Positions 1-8,398 of a stretch of 64,000 nucleotides of DNA are shown piece after piece. Origin of the DNA: a virus; the IMG/VR virus record IMGVR_UViG_3300027759_000053, positions 80,479 to 144,478 of that record; one strand, given 5' to 3'. The position numbers and the translations under genes were made by a program. Under the pieces are notes generated by a model. The model saw only the letters and a list, made by a program, of their open reading frames with translations. It had not been told where the DNA came from and made no database searches. Every line of letters begins with the position of its first letter. Within the stretch, counting starts at the first letter, position 1.

Positions 1-2002
1 CTAGTAGTAAATCGTTTAGTTCACCAATAAACTTGCCAACAATCTTACGCATACTTAGATCATCAAGTTTGGCAAACTTGACAATGCCATCTAAACGATT
101 ACGAAATTCAGGTTTAAAGAAGTCTTTAACTGCTTTGTCATCTTCGCCGGATTTCTGCAGTTCTTTGGTAAAACCAATTGTGTTACGTTCGTTATCCGCA
201 GCACCAAGATTACTGGTTAGAATAACAATAGCATTGCGACAGTCGGCTTTCTTACCGTTACTGCTGGTAATAGTTCCTTCATCCATCATTTGCAGTAAGA
301 TGTTGCTTACATCAGGATGAGCTTTTTCAATTTCGTCCATTAGTATAATACAGTTTGGATTCTTTTCAATATCACTGATCAGTAACCCACCACCCAAGTT
401 GCCATCTTCGTAGCCCACATAGCCTGGAGGAGCACCAATTAGTTTAGCAACAGTATGACGTTCTTGATATTCACTCATATCGTAACGTAACAGTTTCATG
501 CCAAGATTTTCTGCCAGTAACTTTGCTAGTTCTGTTTTACCAGTACCAGTTGGACCCAAGAACAAGAAGTTACCAATTGGCTTACTCAATGATTTCAATC
601 CTGCACGGCTAACATAGATTTTTTCTAGCACAGTATCTACAGCAGCATCTTGTCCGTACAGTCGATCTTTGACATTTGCTTCTAGACCTTCAATTCCTTT
701 TGCGCCTTCAGTATTACCAATCTGTTCTACAGGAATTCTAGTAAGTCTACTGATAGTGTTAATGATAACAGCACGATCCACAATCCATGCTGTACCTTTA
801 ATTTTTAACTTGGCACAAGAAGCATCAATAAGATCAATTGCCTTATCTGGGAGTTTTTTATCTGTTTGATAACGCACACTGAGCTCAACTGCTGCATCAA
901 TAGCATCGTCGGTAATAGTACCGTCATGAAACTTTTCAAAATTTAGACGTAATCCGTATAAAATTTCTTTGGCTATTACTGGACTTGGTTCGTCGATAGT
1001 AATACGTTGAAAGCGTCGCATTAATGCACGATCCTTTTCAAAACTCTGCGTATATTCTTCCCATGTAGTACTAGCAATAACTTTAATTTTACCTTTGCTT
1101 AGTGCAGGTTTAATTATATTACTAAAGTCTACACTATTTTGACTTCCTGCACCTGCACCGCGCATTTGATGTGCTTCGTCAATGAACAGTATTGACTTGC
1201 CTTTAACATTAAGTGCTGCAAGTATTTCGTGTATCTTTTCTTCAAAGTCGCCGCGGTACTTACTACCTGCCAACAAGCTGCTGATATCAAGATTGTATAC
1301 TGTATAGTCTAGTAGATATTCTGGCACTGTTTTGAGAACAATAGCTAGAGCTAATCCTTCGGCAATTGCTGTTTTACCAACACCTGGATCGCCAATCATT
1401 AGTACATTTGATTTGTTACGACGTGCTAAAGTTTCAACAATTTCGTTAGTTTCGTTTTCTCTTCCGATAACCGGATCTATATTACCCTCTTCGGCTTTTT
1501 TGTTTAAGTTGTCACAGTAGTGTTCAAGAATCTTATCTGCTTGACTTGCACTTGCTACAGCTTTACCTGCTTCAGATTTATAACTTTTATTGTACATTTC
1601 AACAAGCTTTGCACGATCAAGATTGTACTTGACCATAAAGTAATGTGCATAGCTACTAGTTTCTGCATGGATACTTAGAAATAAATCCATCATTTGTACA
1701 TGGGTTCTGGAACTAAAAAGTACCTGGGTGAATGCACGATTAAAAACACGCTCTAAGGCATGTGTTTTTTTAGGATCAGAATCGTTTACTACCAACAAGT
1801 CTTGTGCACCAAGATAAGCATCAAGGTCTGCATCTAGACCCTCAACATCGGCACCGTAACTGACAATGAAATCTTTAAATGGATCATATCTAACCATACT
1901 TAAAAAGACATGCTCCAGTGTTACATACTCGTGACTGAAAGATTTTGCTAAAAGCGTAGCTTCGGACACAACATGATCAATTTCGGGATTGGTTTGTAAC
2001 AT
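1..2002 (-). CDS. clpA: ClpA-type AAA+ unfoldase, C-terminus cut by window edge
   Basis: ATP-dependent unfoldase that feeds substrates to ClpP. About 667 codons are visible; host ClpA is ~758 aa, so roughly 90 C-terminal residues lie beyond the left edge. Seen: an N-domain (residues ~1-140) with the family 'VTLEHVFLSM' segment; first AAA module with Walker A GDPGVGKT at ~204-211 and 'ILFIDEAHQM'; second module with Walker A GPTGTGKT at ~483-490, 'GAPPGYVGYE' and 'IILMDEIEKAH'. The start is fixed by alignment of the N-domain to E. coli ClpA. It has no Shine-Dalgarno sequence, but a perfect late box sits 5 bases upstream. It follows dnaJ by 16 bases, suggesting a chaperone pair. Whether it uses host ClpP cannot be seen here. 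Confidence 0.93.
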   Translation of the reverse strand, partial: MLQTNPEIDHVVSEATLLAKSFSHEYVTLEHVFLSMVRYDPFKDFIVSYGADVEGLDADLDAYLGAQDLLVVNDSDPKKTHALERVFNRAFTQVLFSSRTHVQMMDLFLSIHAETSSYAHYFMVKYNLDRAKLVEMYNKSYKSEAGKAVASASQADKILEHYCDNLNKKAEEGNIDPVIGRENETNEIVETLARRNKSNVLMIGDPGVGKTAIAEGLALAIVLKTVPEYLLDYTVYNLDISSLLAGSKYRGDFEEKIHEILAALNVKGKSILFIDEAHQMRGAGAGSQNSVDFSNIIKPALSKGKIKVIASTTWEEYTQSFEKDRALMRRFQRITIDEPSPVIAKEILYGLRLNFEKFHDGTITDDAIDAAVELSVRYQTDKKLPDKAIDLIDASCAKLKIKGTAWIVDRAVIINTISRLTRIPVEQIGNTEGAKGIEGLEANVKDRLYGQDAAVDTVLEKIYVSRAGLKSLSKPIGNFLFLGPTGTGKTELAKLLAENLGMKLLRYDMSEYQERHTVAKLIGAPPGYVGYEDGNLGGGLLISDIEKNPNCIILMDEIEKAHPDVSNILLQMMDEGTITSSNGKKADCRNAIVILTSNLGAADNERNTIGFTKELQKSGEDDKAVKDFFKPEFRNRLDGIVKFAKLDDLSMRKIVGKFIGELNDLLL

Positions 2003-2007
2003 AAAAA

Positions 2008-2015
2008 TATTTATA
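2008..2015 (-). promoter_or_regulatory. T4-type late promoter box TATAAATA before clpA
   Basis: A perfect TATAAATA on the minus strand. By the T4 geometry (box at -13 to -6) the +1 would be base 2002, the A of the clpA start codon, giving a leaderless mRNA. Confidence 0.55.
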
Positions 2016-2018
2016 TTA

Positions 2019-2882
2019 TTAGTTGAAGATGTTGCGTAATACAGCGATTTGTGACTCAGATAAATTAGTAGGAATGTTAATATGCAATACTACAATCAAT
2101 GATCCTCTATGGGTTTGGTTCATTGCATACAATCCTTGTTGTGGCAGTCTAAATTTAGATCCGTGTTGCGAGCCAGCTGGGAGAGTAATATCAAATTTTT
2201 TATTATCCAAACCTTCTACAGTTAATACACAACCAAGCATAGCATCAACACATGAAACTTCAATGGTCTTATATAAATCTAAATTATCTACTGTAAATCT
2301 AGTATCACCTTCTACGTGAATTCTAACATAAAGATCTCCACGCTGTAACGAGGTAAAGAAGTTATCTCCGAGCCCGGGATATTTAATTGTACTATTGGGT
2401 TTCACACCACGTGGTATTTGTACTTCAACTGTAGTACGATCACCATTGGTATTTTGAACGCTGATTGTTTTTGTTTGAGCATCTAGTGTACTAGCAAGAC
2501 TAACAATTACATCCACTTGCAGATCTTTGTTACGTCGCGGTTGCCTAAATTGTGCAAATGGATCTCCGTGCCCAGCAAAGCCCGGCCCAAATGCAAATCC
2601 AAAATTACGCAACATATCTTCCATTTCATGCGGCATACCACCACCGCCAACATCCTGTCCATTTACTGTAAATCTGAATCCGCCACCGCCACGGCGTTCG
2701 GCATCATACTGGGCACGTTTTTGTTCGTCTCCGACAGCGTCATATGCCGCTTGTATTTGTTGGAATTGATTTGTATCACCGCCTTTGTCAGGATGATGTT
2801 GATTGGCCAACTTACGATAGGCCTTTTTAATTTCATCCAGACTGGCGGACTCAGGAACTCCCAAGGTATCATAATGTGTCAT
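2019..2882 (-). CDS. dnaJ: DnaJ/CbpA-type co-chaperone
   Basis: Hsp40 that stimulates host DnaK. Seen: J domain residues 1-65 with the HPD triad at 30-32; a Gly-rich linker (~68-90); and C-terminal peptide-binding domains ('VQIPRGVKPNSTIKYPGLGD', 'ITLPAGSQHGSKFRLPQQGL'). The four CxxCxGxG zinc motifs of classical DnaJ are absent, so it belongs with the CbpA/type-II forms (287 aa against ~306 for CbpA). It is the first gene after a strong early-type promoter and is followed by clpA. Confidence 0.92.
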   Translation of the reverse strand: MTHYDTLGVPESASLDEIKKAYRKLANQHHPDKGGDTNQFQQIQAAYDAVGDEQKRAQYDAERRGGGGFRFTVNGQDVGGGGMPHEMEDMLRNFGFAFGPGFAGHGDPFAQFRQPRRNKDLQVDVIVSLASTLDAQTKTISVQNTNGDRTTVEVQIPRGVKPNSTIKYPGLGDNFFTSLQRGDLYVRIHVEGDTRFTVDNLDLYKTIEVSCVDAMLGCVLTVEGLDNKKFDITLPAGSQHGSKFRLPQQGLYAMNQTHRGSLIVVLHINIPTNLSESQIAVLRNIFN

Positions 2883-2888
2883 AGTAAT

Positions 2889-2917
2889 ATTATATAGTAT
2901 AAATGAAATACGGTCAA
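2889..2917 (-). promoter_or_regulatory. Early sigma70-type promoter for dnaJ-clpA, with dyad
   Basis: TTGACC, 17 bases, TATAAT on the minus strand. The -35 is one arm of an 8-bp inverted repeat (2910-2917 with 2929-2936, ACGGTCAA/TTGACCGT), which could be an operator or the end hairpin of the gene upstream. Confidence 0.75.
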
Positions 2918-2955
2918 CACTTTTGGCATTGACCGTACAATTGAGTTACAGAGAA

Positions 2956-3144
2956 TTACTTCTTCTTGCCGTCGGGAATTGCAGTACCTTCAAGTTTCTT
3001 ATGAACCTTGATAGTTTTGCAAACTTCTTTTTCCTTCTTGGTCTTTGGATCCATTTGTTTTACACATGCCTTTTTAGTTTCTGCTTCGGCATATACTGCT
3101 GTGGTTGCAAATAAACCAATCATAAGTGCTAATAGATATTTCAT
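2956..3144 (-). CDS. Small secreted Lys-rich protein
   Basis: 62 aa. An N-terminal signal peptide (~1-19, ending AVYA) is followed by a Lys/Glu-rich mature part with two Cys residues (about 25 and 40). It overlaps the downstream end of the holin-like gene by 4 bases, so it belongs to the lysis-region operon. No family recognised; a periplasmic role is likely. Confidence 0.6.
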   Translation of the reverse strand: MKYLLALMIGLFATTAVYAEAETKKACVKQMDPKTKKEKEVCKTIKVHKKLEGTAIPDGKKK

Positions 3145-3368
3145 TTCTTTTCTTCCTTTTTAATAAATTTTTCTGCAGATGTAAATCCTAATCCACCAAT
3201 TACAATATACATCATTGTGTCAATGGTAGGTTGACTTACTTTCATACCATAGAACAATTCAGTGATAAAACTAGTACCAAGTAATAAAAAAGCCAAAAGG
3301 GCAATAGTCCTTTTACTACTAGGATTACTATCGCCTTCTGCTTTTAACATATCAGTTATAAAGCTCAT
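3141..3368 (-). CDS. Small two-TM membrane protein, possible holin
   Basis: 75 aa with hydrophobic segments at ~24-44 and ~50-65 separated by a short loop, and a charged C-terminus (KKEEKK). Size and topology fit class II holins, and it sits just downstream of the endolysin and spanin genes. Holins are too diverse for this to be more than positional inference. Confidence 0.5.
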   Translation of the reverse strand: MSFITDMLKAEGDSNPSSKRTIALLAFLLLGTSFITELFYGMKVSQPTIDTMMYIVIGGLGFTSAEKFIKKEEKK

Positions 3369-3380
3369 TGTACCTTTTCC

Positions 3381-3827
3381 TTAAATTTCTGGAAATGCTG
3401 GCTGCACTGGAGCTGGCTTACCATTTACCATTTGTACTGAATCGGTTGCTGCGGGTGCTGCCGCTGCTGCTACAACTGGTGCTGGGCTAAAGCTAGGTGC
3501 TGATGCTTTTGCAACTGATGATGGTTCTGGTGGTGGTGTATACGGTTTAGTTGCAGCATCAATCGCTTTACCACGCAAATCCTTGTCATCGCCGGCCAGC
3601 ATAATGCCTGACAATGTACCAGTCAAGAATGTGGCAACAGGAATAATAAGTTCAAAGAACTTGTTATCAACTGGACTCATTCCGTTCATTGGTTGTGTTA
3701 CAAAAATCAAACTGAATAAAACAACAAACACAATACCAAACAGGGTTAAACCAAGAATAATACCAATAAAAAACTTCAGTCGTGCGTTTAATTCGTCAGT
3801 AGTATATTTTTCTTTTGCGAATATCAT
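3381..3827 (-). CDS. Membrane protein with Pro/Ala-rich tail (holin candidate)
   Basis: 148 aa. Two transmembrane segments (~19-45 and ~58-80) precede a long Pro/Ala-rich soluble tail. It overlaps the lipoprotein gene upstream by 4 bases. It is an alternative holin or antiholin in the lysis cassette; no family recognised. Confidence 0.5.
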   Translation of the reverse strand: MIFAKEKYTTDELNARLKFFIGIILGLTLFGIVFVVLFSLIFVTQPMNGMSPVDNKFFELIIPVATFLTGTLSGIMLAGDDKDLRGKAIDAATKPYTPPPEPSSVAKASAPSFSPAPVVAAAAAPAATDSVQMVNGKPAPVQPAFPEI

Positions 3828-4069
3828 TTACAATCTCCTTTAGATGTATTTTTTTGTGATGGTTGCATGGGTACCACTTGTTGAATAGGGTTACCTGCTT
3901 TATCTTTTTCGTAATGTTGCAAGTCTTCGGGGCAAGTTCCGTTTGCACTACAGTACGGCTTCTTGCATTCTTTTTTATCCCAGTTGTCTGGATCTTGGCA
4001 AGGGTAACGATACCCTTCAGTACACGCCATGAGAGTCATGGGTAATAATAGAACTAGTAGATATTTCAT
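3824..4069 (-). CDS. Small lipoprotein, Cys-rich
   Basis: 81 aa. A signal peptide with lipobox (LMAC, Cys at 16) leads into a Cys-rich stretch (CQDP, KKEC, YCSANGTCPEDL). It is probably anchored in the outer membrane. It lies between endolysin and membrane-protein genes; function unknown. Confidence 0.65.
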   Translation of the reverse strand: MKYLLVLLLPMTLMACTEGYRYPCQDPDNWDKKECKKPYCSANGTCPEDLQHYEKDKAGNPIQQVVPMQPSQKNTSKGDCK

Positions 4070-4070
4070 A

Positions 4071-4685
4071 TTATGCTCCTAGCACATGCAACATGTGATT
4101 GTAATGCTTGATGCGATCATCTAACCCAATGTAACCACCATTGATTTTTTTAGTCATTAACTTGATATCACCAGCATCGGCTTCTTTGTTTAGGTTGTTG
4201 CTTTCCCAAAACCAGCAAGCACTTTGTGCAGCACCTTCAAATGTTTCTAGGTATGCACTTGCCACTTCAGGACTAACTTCAATACTGGCTGCAAACCATT
4301 CGTAGTTTGTTTTACCAGTCAATTGAATTAGTCCACGACCGCGGTACTTAAAACCATCGCCCGAGGCCTCGTCGCCGTTGCCCATACGACCTCCGTAAAT
4401 CTTATTTGCAATCTTTGCAGGTTGCTTTTCATAAGCTTTTGCAGTGCCCATGTCGGTAAAGTATTTTGGGAATACTTTCATTAGGCTTTCTGCTTTATAA
4501 TTCAAGTTCTCAGATAAAAACTTAAATCCGCCCGACTCATGAGCACACTGAGCAATGAATGCTGCTACACGCTTGGGTGTGTTAATTTCATAATCAGGTA
4601 ATAGTTGATTTAAAGCCCCAACCCAATGGTCCGCATAAGGAATACCCGGAACCATTTCTTTTATTTGACTTACCGTTAATTGCAT
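4071..4685 (-). CDS. GH19-family endolysin
   Basis: Peptidoglycan-degrading lysozyme of glycoside hydrolase family 19. Seen: 'AHESGGF' with the catalytic Glu at ~50; 'ANKIYGGRMGNGDEASGDG' (~100-118); and the family signature 'YRGRGLIQLTGKTNYE' (~121-136). 204 aa is typical of a single-domain phage GH19 endolysin. There is no signal peptide, so release needs a holin. The start has a good Shine-Dalgarno (AAGGAG). It lies in the lysis cassette between the lipoprotein gene and the spanin genes. Confidence 0.93.
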   Translation of the reverse strand: MQLTVSQIKEMVPGIPYADHWVGALNQLLPDYEINTPKRVAAFIAQCAHESGGFKFLSENLNYKAESLMKVFPKYFTDMGTAKAYEKQPAKIANKIYGGRMGNGDEASGDGFKYRGRGLIQLTGKTNYEWFAASIEVSPEVASAYLETFEGAAQSACWFWESNNLNKEADAGDIKLMTKKINGGYIGLDDRIKHYNHMLHVLGA

Positions 4686-4699
4686 TTCATCTCCTTTTA

Positions 4700-4888
4700 T
4701 TAAACTACAGCCATAGCGATATTACATGCTTGTACTAATTGCCTGAACAGTTGTTCATTACCTGCACATTCTTGTGCTACACGAATATCTCTAATTTCTG
4801 TCAATAGGTAATTTCGCTCTTCGGCGCTTATATTACCCATCTGACATTGTTCGTTAATTGCTTGTATTTCTGTTTCCAATGGATGCAT
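4700..4888 (-). CDS. Small hypothetical protein
   Basis: 62 aa, probably helical ('AINEQCQMGNISAEERNYLL'), starting directly after the lipoprotein gene and ahead of the endolysin. No family recognised. Confidence 0.5.
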   Translation of the reverse strand: MHPLETEIQAINEQCQMGNISAEERNYLLTEIRDIRVAQECAGNEQLFRQLVQACNIAMAVV

Positions 4889-5254
4889 TTATCTTCCTTT
4901 CCATGCAGACTTTGCTGCTTCTATTCTTTGTATAGCGGTCTTCTTACCTAGTTCACAGAACGTTCGGCTACCACCGTGACTCATACGTTCCGCATGATTT
5001 AACAATCCCTTAAGATTGTCTGCTTGAGGATCACCGCGCCATTCTGCTGAGCGGGATAAATGATTTGTTACTTCTACTACCGGACTCCAATCTGGATGAT
5101 CGCAATTAATTGTTTCAATTGCAATACTCGCTGTTACTAATTGATTGAACATTACAGGATCATGATCTCTTGGCCAGTATTTTTTAACTGTGTCTACTGT
5201 AGCACAGCCTGATAATGTGATTGCCAATATGGCTATTGTTATTATTTTTTTCAT
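4889..5254 (-). CDS. Lipoprotein in lysis cassette
   Basis: 121 aa. Signal peptide with lipobox LSGC (Cys ~17). The mature part contains 'NHLSRSAEWRGDPQADNLKG' and 'TFCELGKK'. It overlaps the o-spanin candidate by 4 bases. An outer-membrane component acting with the lysis proteins is plausible. Confidence 0.6.
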   Translation of the reverse strand: MKKIITIAILAITLSGCATVDTVKKYWPRDHDPVMFNQLVTASIAIETINCDHPDWSPVVEVTNHLSRSAEWRGDPQADNLKGLLNHAERMSHGGSRTFCELGKKTAIQRIEAAKSAWKGR

Positions 5255-5514
5255 TTTACGCTGTCAAAGTTTTCTTTTTGTTTAATGTACCACTCTTTCC
5301 ACATCTCGTAACGTTGTACAAGTTCTCTGTACTTTCCGTAGTTGTCTGCGGAGTTAGCAATTAACTTGTCTAGGTCTTGTGTGTTTGATGGAAGTTTTTC
5401 TAGTGTAGGTGCAGCCTCGAACATATAAGGGTCTGCATCAGGAAACTTACGCTTAACAGGAACAGTGGTTGTACATGCTGCAAGGAAAACTGTTAATAAC
5501 AAGAAGTATCTCAT
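5251..5514 (-). CDS. Rz1-like outer-membrane spanin (o-spanin)
   Basis: 87 aa lipoprotein: lipobox LAAC (Cys ~14), a Pro-containing linker, then a helical C-terminus ('YGKYRELVQRYEMWKEWYIK'). It overlaps the inner-membrane spanin candidate upstream by 4 bases, the usual arrangement of two-component spanins. Assigned from architecture and position, not sequence identity. Confidence 0.65.
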   Translation of the reverse strand: MRYFLLLTVFLAACTTTVPVKRKFPDADPYMFEAAPTLEKLPSNTQDLDKLIANSADNYGKYRELVQRYEMWKEWYIKQKENFDSVK

Positions 5515-5963
5515 TTTGTTTCCTCCACAGATCCTGTTACACCTTTGTTATACATTTCGACTGCTGTAGGATTTAACTTACAGCCTTCGTTAATAATTTC
5601 ACGTTTAATTTCAATTTCTTTTTTAACAACTTCCACACCACGTTTTACAATAAGAATTTTATCTTTATACTTTGTAACTACTTCTTTGGTAATTACAGGA
5701 GCCCGTTCTTCGGATTTTCTAATCTCTTCTTGTAGTCGTGCAGTTTCGCCGCGCCACCACATTTCAGTGCTGTACCCGCCGTACCAGTACACACCAGCTG
5801 TTAGCAACAGAATAGATAAAATCTGTATAGGGATTCTATAGATGTTTAAGAAAGGAATAACTTTGATGATGTAGCTAGCCAGTAGCCCAACAGCACCTAG
5901 TGCTATTGCTGAATAAACTACATATAAAATGAAGCTATCTGGTAAAAATTGTAGTATCCACAT
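5511..5963 (-). CDS. Rz-like inner-membrane spanin (i-spanin)
   Basis: 150 aa. Two N-terminal membrane segments (~10-35, ~43-62), then a long charged coiled-coil periplasmic region ('ETARLQEEIRKSEERAP', 'VEVVKKEIEIKREI'). It partners the adjacent lipoprotein as a spanin pair disrupting the outer membrane. Its start codon lies in a perfect hairpin overlapped by a late promoter, suggesting timed translation. Confidence 0.65.
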   Translation of the reverse strand: MWILQFLPDSFILYVVYSAIALGAVGLLASYIIKVIPFLNIYRIPIQILSILLLTAGVYWYGGYSTEMWWRGETARLQEEIRKSEERAPVITKEVVTKYKDKILIVKRGVEVVKKEIEIKREIINEGCKLNPTAVEMYNKGVTGSVEETK

Positions 5964-5989
5964 ACTGTATCCTCGATACAGTATTTATG
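5962..5989 (-). promoter_or_regulatory. Late promoter plus start-codon hairpin before i-spanin
   Basis: CATAAATA lies at 5982-5989. A perfect 10-bp inverted repeat (5962-5971 with 5975-5984, 3-base loop) holds the ATG in its 3' arm and the GAGG Shine-Dalgarno (5971-5974) at the loop. The predicted late +1 (~5976) falls inside the 5' arm, so late transcripts would lack the hairpin. Confidence 0.7.
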
Positions 5990-6003
5990 GATTTTGGATG
6001 TTT

Positions 6004-6555
6004 TTAGAGGATGCCTGCTAAACTTCTGAGGCTTTGGGTATAGTCGTTTTTGGGTGCTTTTGTGTTAACTGAAATACCAGCAGCAGTACGCATTTCGTCT
6101 AGTTCTTTTGAACCGTACTGACGTAGGTAATCTTTTGTAGTAAGTGGAACGTTGTTTTTAATATTATCTACTGTTAGCTCAAGTTGTGTTGGATTTGATC
6201 TTAGTTGCAGTCTCCAATCGTCAATTGACTGCTCGGTCAAATTCATTACATCTTCCACCATACTTATTATGTTCTCAGGAATATCGCGTGTTCTATCAGC
6301 TTCTACAAACACAATATAATCCCCGTCGCCCATTTCGCCAGAACTGATATCGGCATCAATTACCCATTCGTAACCTTTTTCAATGAAGTTAACAAGATCT
6401 TCAGCCGGCTCGCGCCCAGTGACTTTAAAACTGAGCACAATAATATCTTCATCTTTGCCCATTTTACTTTTGTATTCGTCAATGTGCAATTCAGGGTGTA
6501 CTAATCTTTTTAGATCGTTTTTCTCCAAGCCTTCGTTGATATTAGAATGGTCCAT
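6004..6555 (-). CDS. Conserved T4-like phage protein, possibly virion-associated
   Basis: 183 aa. Start chosen at 6555 because AAGGAG lies 6 bases upstream; an in-frame extension to 6636 lacks one. Acidic, with 'NFIEKGYEWVIDADISSGEM' and a helical C-terminus. It overlaps the upstream gene by 14 bases, so translation is coupled. No function recognised; its place in a late operon suggests a virion or assembly role. Confidence 0.6.
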   Translation of the reverse strand: MDHSNINEGLEKNDLKRLVHPELHIDEYKSKMGKDEDIIVLSFKVTGREPAEDLVNFIEKGYEWVIDADISSGEMGDGDYIVFVEADRTRDIPENIISMVEDVMNLTEQSIDDWRLQLRSNPTQLELTVDNIKNNVPLTTKDYLRQYGSKELDEMRTAAGISVNTKAPKNDYTQSLRSLAGIL

Positions 6556-7114
6556 TTTGGGCTCCTTGTGGGGTAGTATCCTCACCTTGGCTAGCAGACG
6601 TTGGTGCTTGGCTATCTGTTTTGTACATGTTGTCATCTAATCCTGTTTCGTAACTTTGCTCAATATCTTCAGCATCAACAGTACCAGATTCTAGTTCAAC
6701 GCTGCCTTGATTAATTTCCTGCATGAGCTGCTTGGGCATAACAATTTCCACTAACCAAACTGGAACACGAGCTTGTTTTGGTACTTTTGTTCCTGGTTTA
6801 AAATCATCAGGATCCTTTAACTTAATTGGATATTGTAAATGATCTTTTTTAAATTTTATTTCGCAGCCGTAATCTAATAGACGCTCGCCGCCTCTGGGAT
6901 CGGGCATCATTTTGTAAGGCCACATAAATGTACAGGTTACAAAATATTTTTCATATTTTGGCCCTTCAACTAATTCGCCTTTTTTCCAATTATCAAAAGT
7001 GTATACGTCTAGTTCGTCAATTACACGCTCATAATCCATTAAGCTGTTAATGGCACTATCAGTCATTGATAGTGTCTTTAAATTTTCAATAATATCTTTA
7101 ATATTTGTAGCCAT
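6542..7114 (-). CDS. Conserved T4-like phage protein, possibly virion-associated
   Basis: 190 aa: helical N-terminus, β-rich middle ('YFVTCTFMWPYKMMPDPRGG', 'VPVWLVEIVMP') and an acidic, Gln/Ser-rich disordered tail. A late box (GGTAAATA) and Shine-Dalgarno precede it. Probably expressed late with its partner downstream; function not recognised. Confidence 0.6.
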   Translation of the reverse strand: MATNIKDIIENLKTLSMTDSAINSLMDYERVIDELDVYTFDNWKKGELVEGPKYEKYFVTCTFMWPYKMMPDPRGGERLLDYGCEIKFKKDHLQYPIKLKDPDDFKPGTKVPKQARVPVWLVEIVMPKQLMQEINQGSVELESGTVDAEDIEQSYETGLDDNMYKTDSQAPTSASQGEDTTPQGAQNGPF

Positions 7115-7130
7115 GATTGATCCTGTTGTA

Positions 7131-7679
7131 TTATTTACCTAATAATTGCTCGATCTCTTCCGGAATCCAGGGCACATTCATTCGCTCAGGATGCCACACT
7201 ATACCAGCAGTATTCCCGTCAATCCAGGCTTCGCAGTTGCCGTGCTCGTCGTAGGCTAAAATAGTAGCTGATTTCTGTGGGGTTTTAATTGCCAATGAGT
7301 GATAGCTGTTTACAGTAATCAGTTCACCAAAGTAGTTGACCTGATGTTCGCAATCTACGTGATTGCCAATTTCTGCTATTTCTCCACCAAGCATTTCTGT
7401 AATCAAAAATGCTCCATGACAAATACCAATCACGGGCTTTTGTCTGGCAATCATGTGTGTGGCCAATCTTACTTCGGTTAACCGTCTGACTGTGCTGTCA
7501 TCCCCGCCGGTGATAACAAAACAATCTAGCTCGTTAGCTAAACTGTTAAAATCTTGACCAGGCCTGTTTGCAATAGGAAAGAGCGTATGCGCTTTTAAGT
7601 ATGAATACCATCCATGCTCTAAGGCGTCATACGCTCTATTTTTGTGTAACAGGACTCGTTGACTGAGTCCTATATTCAT
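7131..7679 (-). CDS. Class I glutamine amidotransferase-like hydrolase
   Basis: 182 aa. Seen: 'FVITGGDD', nucleophile elbow 'GICHGA' (Cys87) and 'VWHPERM' (His163, Glu165), completing the Cys-His-Glu triad. Close in layout to gamma-glutamyl hydrolase/PuuD-type stand-alone amidotransferases. Substrate unknown; nucleotide or cofactor modification is possible. It abuts the ferritin-like gene upstream with a one-base overlap. Confidence 0.8.
   Translation of the reverse strand: MNIGLSQRVLLHKNRAYDALEHGWYSYLKAHTLFPIANRPGQDFNSLANELDCFVITGGDDSTVRRLTEVRLATHMIARQKPVIGICHGAFLITEMLGGEIAEIGNHVDCEHQVNYFGELITVNSYHSLAIKTPQKSATILAYDEHGNCEAWIDGNTAGIVWHPERMNVPWIPEEIEQLLGK
7132..7139 (-). promoter_or_regulatory. 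Late promoter box GGTAAATA
   Basis: Minus-strand GGTAAATA, ~18 bases from the start at 7114; the predicted transcript keeps its Shine-Dalgarno. It overlaps the stop of the amidotransferase gene. Confidence 0.5.
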
Positions 7680-8374
7680 TACCAGCCGTAAGCGTCGGCT
7701 ACTAGTCGCTTACCATCCGCAGCAGCAGTGGTATTCCGGCAACTGATATCATACAAGTCTTTACGCATCTGAGCAACCAGTGCTTCGATTCGTACTTGTT
7801 CTGCTTCAGTGGTAACTAGCTTTTCTAAAGCTCTAGCACCAATTTTGCTGTGGAAACCTTCATCCTTGGCAATTTTAGCGTAAGCATTACTAATAAACTC
7901 ATCTTCAATGCATTCAGCCATTTGATTCCACACAGCTTCTGCACGACCTTCGGCAACCAATTGATAAGCAGCTAGCGCAGCAGCATCATCTTGTGCATCA
8001 TATTTTTGTAGTAGGCTGGCACCTTTTGCTGTGGGTTTTGCAGCTTCGGCAGCAATAGCAGCTTGTACATCCACTGGCGAGCCTTGGATGTGTTCAATAA
8101 CTTCTTTAACTAATCGAAAGTGTACAGCTTCGTCGTGTGCCTGTTGAGTCAACAGTTGTAATTCAACTGGGTCAGCATCTGCAGGCATGTTAGCTACTTG
8201 TTGGGCAATTTCAACCATGTTCATACGCTCGTTGATCATACGACCAATAAAATGTTCTACTAACTCTTCTTTAGCTGGCTTGCTATCGAAGTAAGCCTTT
8301 ACATTATGTTGGCTGGCGCGGAAAAGGGCTTGATTTTCATCAACGATTTTGTTTACAAATTGTTTTGCGTCCAT
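7679..8374 (-). CDS. Ferritin-like diiron protein
   Basis: 231 aa, mostly helical. Metal-binding patterns: 'ERMNM', 'HDEAVHFRLV' (DExxH type) and 'EDEFISNAYAKIAKDEGFHS' (E...DExxH). This fits the ferritin/ribonucleotide-reductase-like diiron carboxylate fold; an oxygenase or iron/oxidative-stress function is possible. It has its own late box and an AAGGAG site, and is coupled to the amidotransferase downstream. Confidence 0.7.
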   Translation of the reverse strand: MDAKQFVNKIVDENQALFRASQHNVKAYFDSKPAKEELVEHFIGRMINERMNMVEIAQQVANMPADADPVELQLLTQQAHDEAVHFRLVKEVIEHIQGSPVDVQAAIAAEAAKPTAKGASLLQKYDAQDDAAALAAYQLVAEGRAEAVWNQMAECIEDEFISNAYAKIAKDEGFHSKIGARALEKLVTTEAEQVRIEALVAQMRKDLYDISCRNTTAAADGKRLVADAYGW

Positions 8375-8398
8375 TATGGAACTCCTTGTATATTATTA

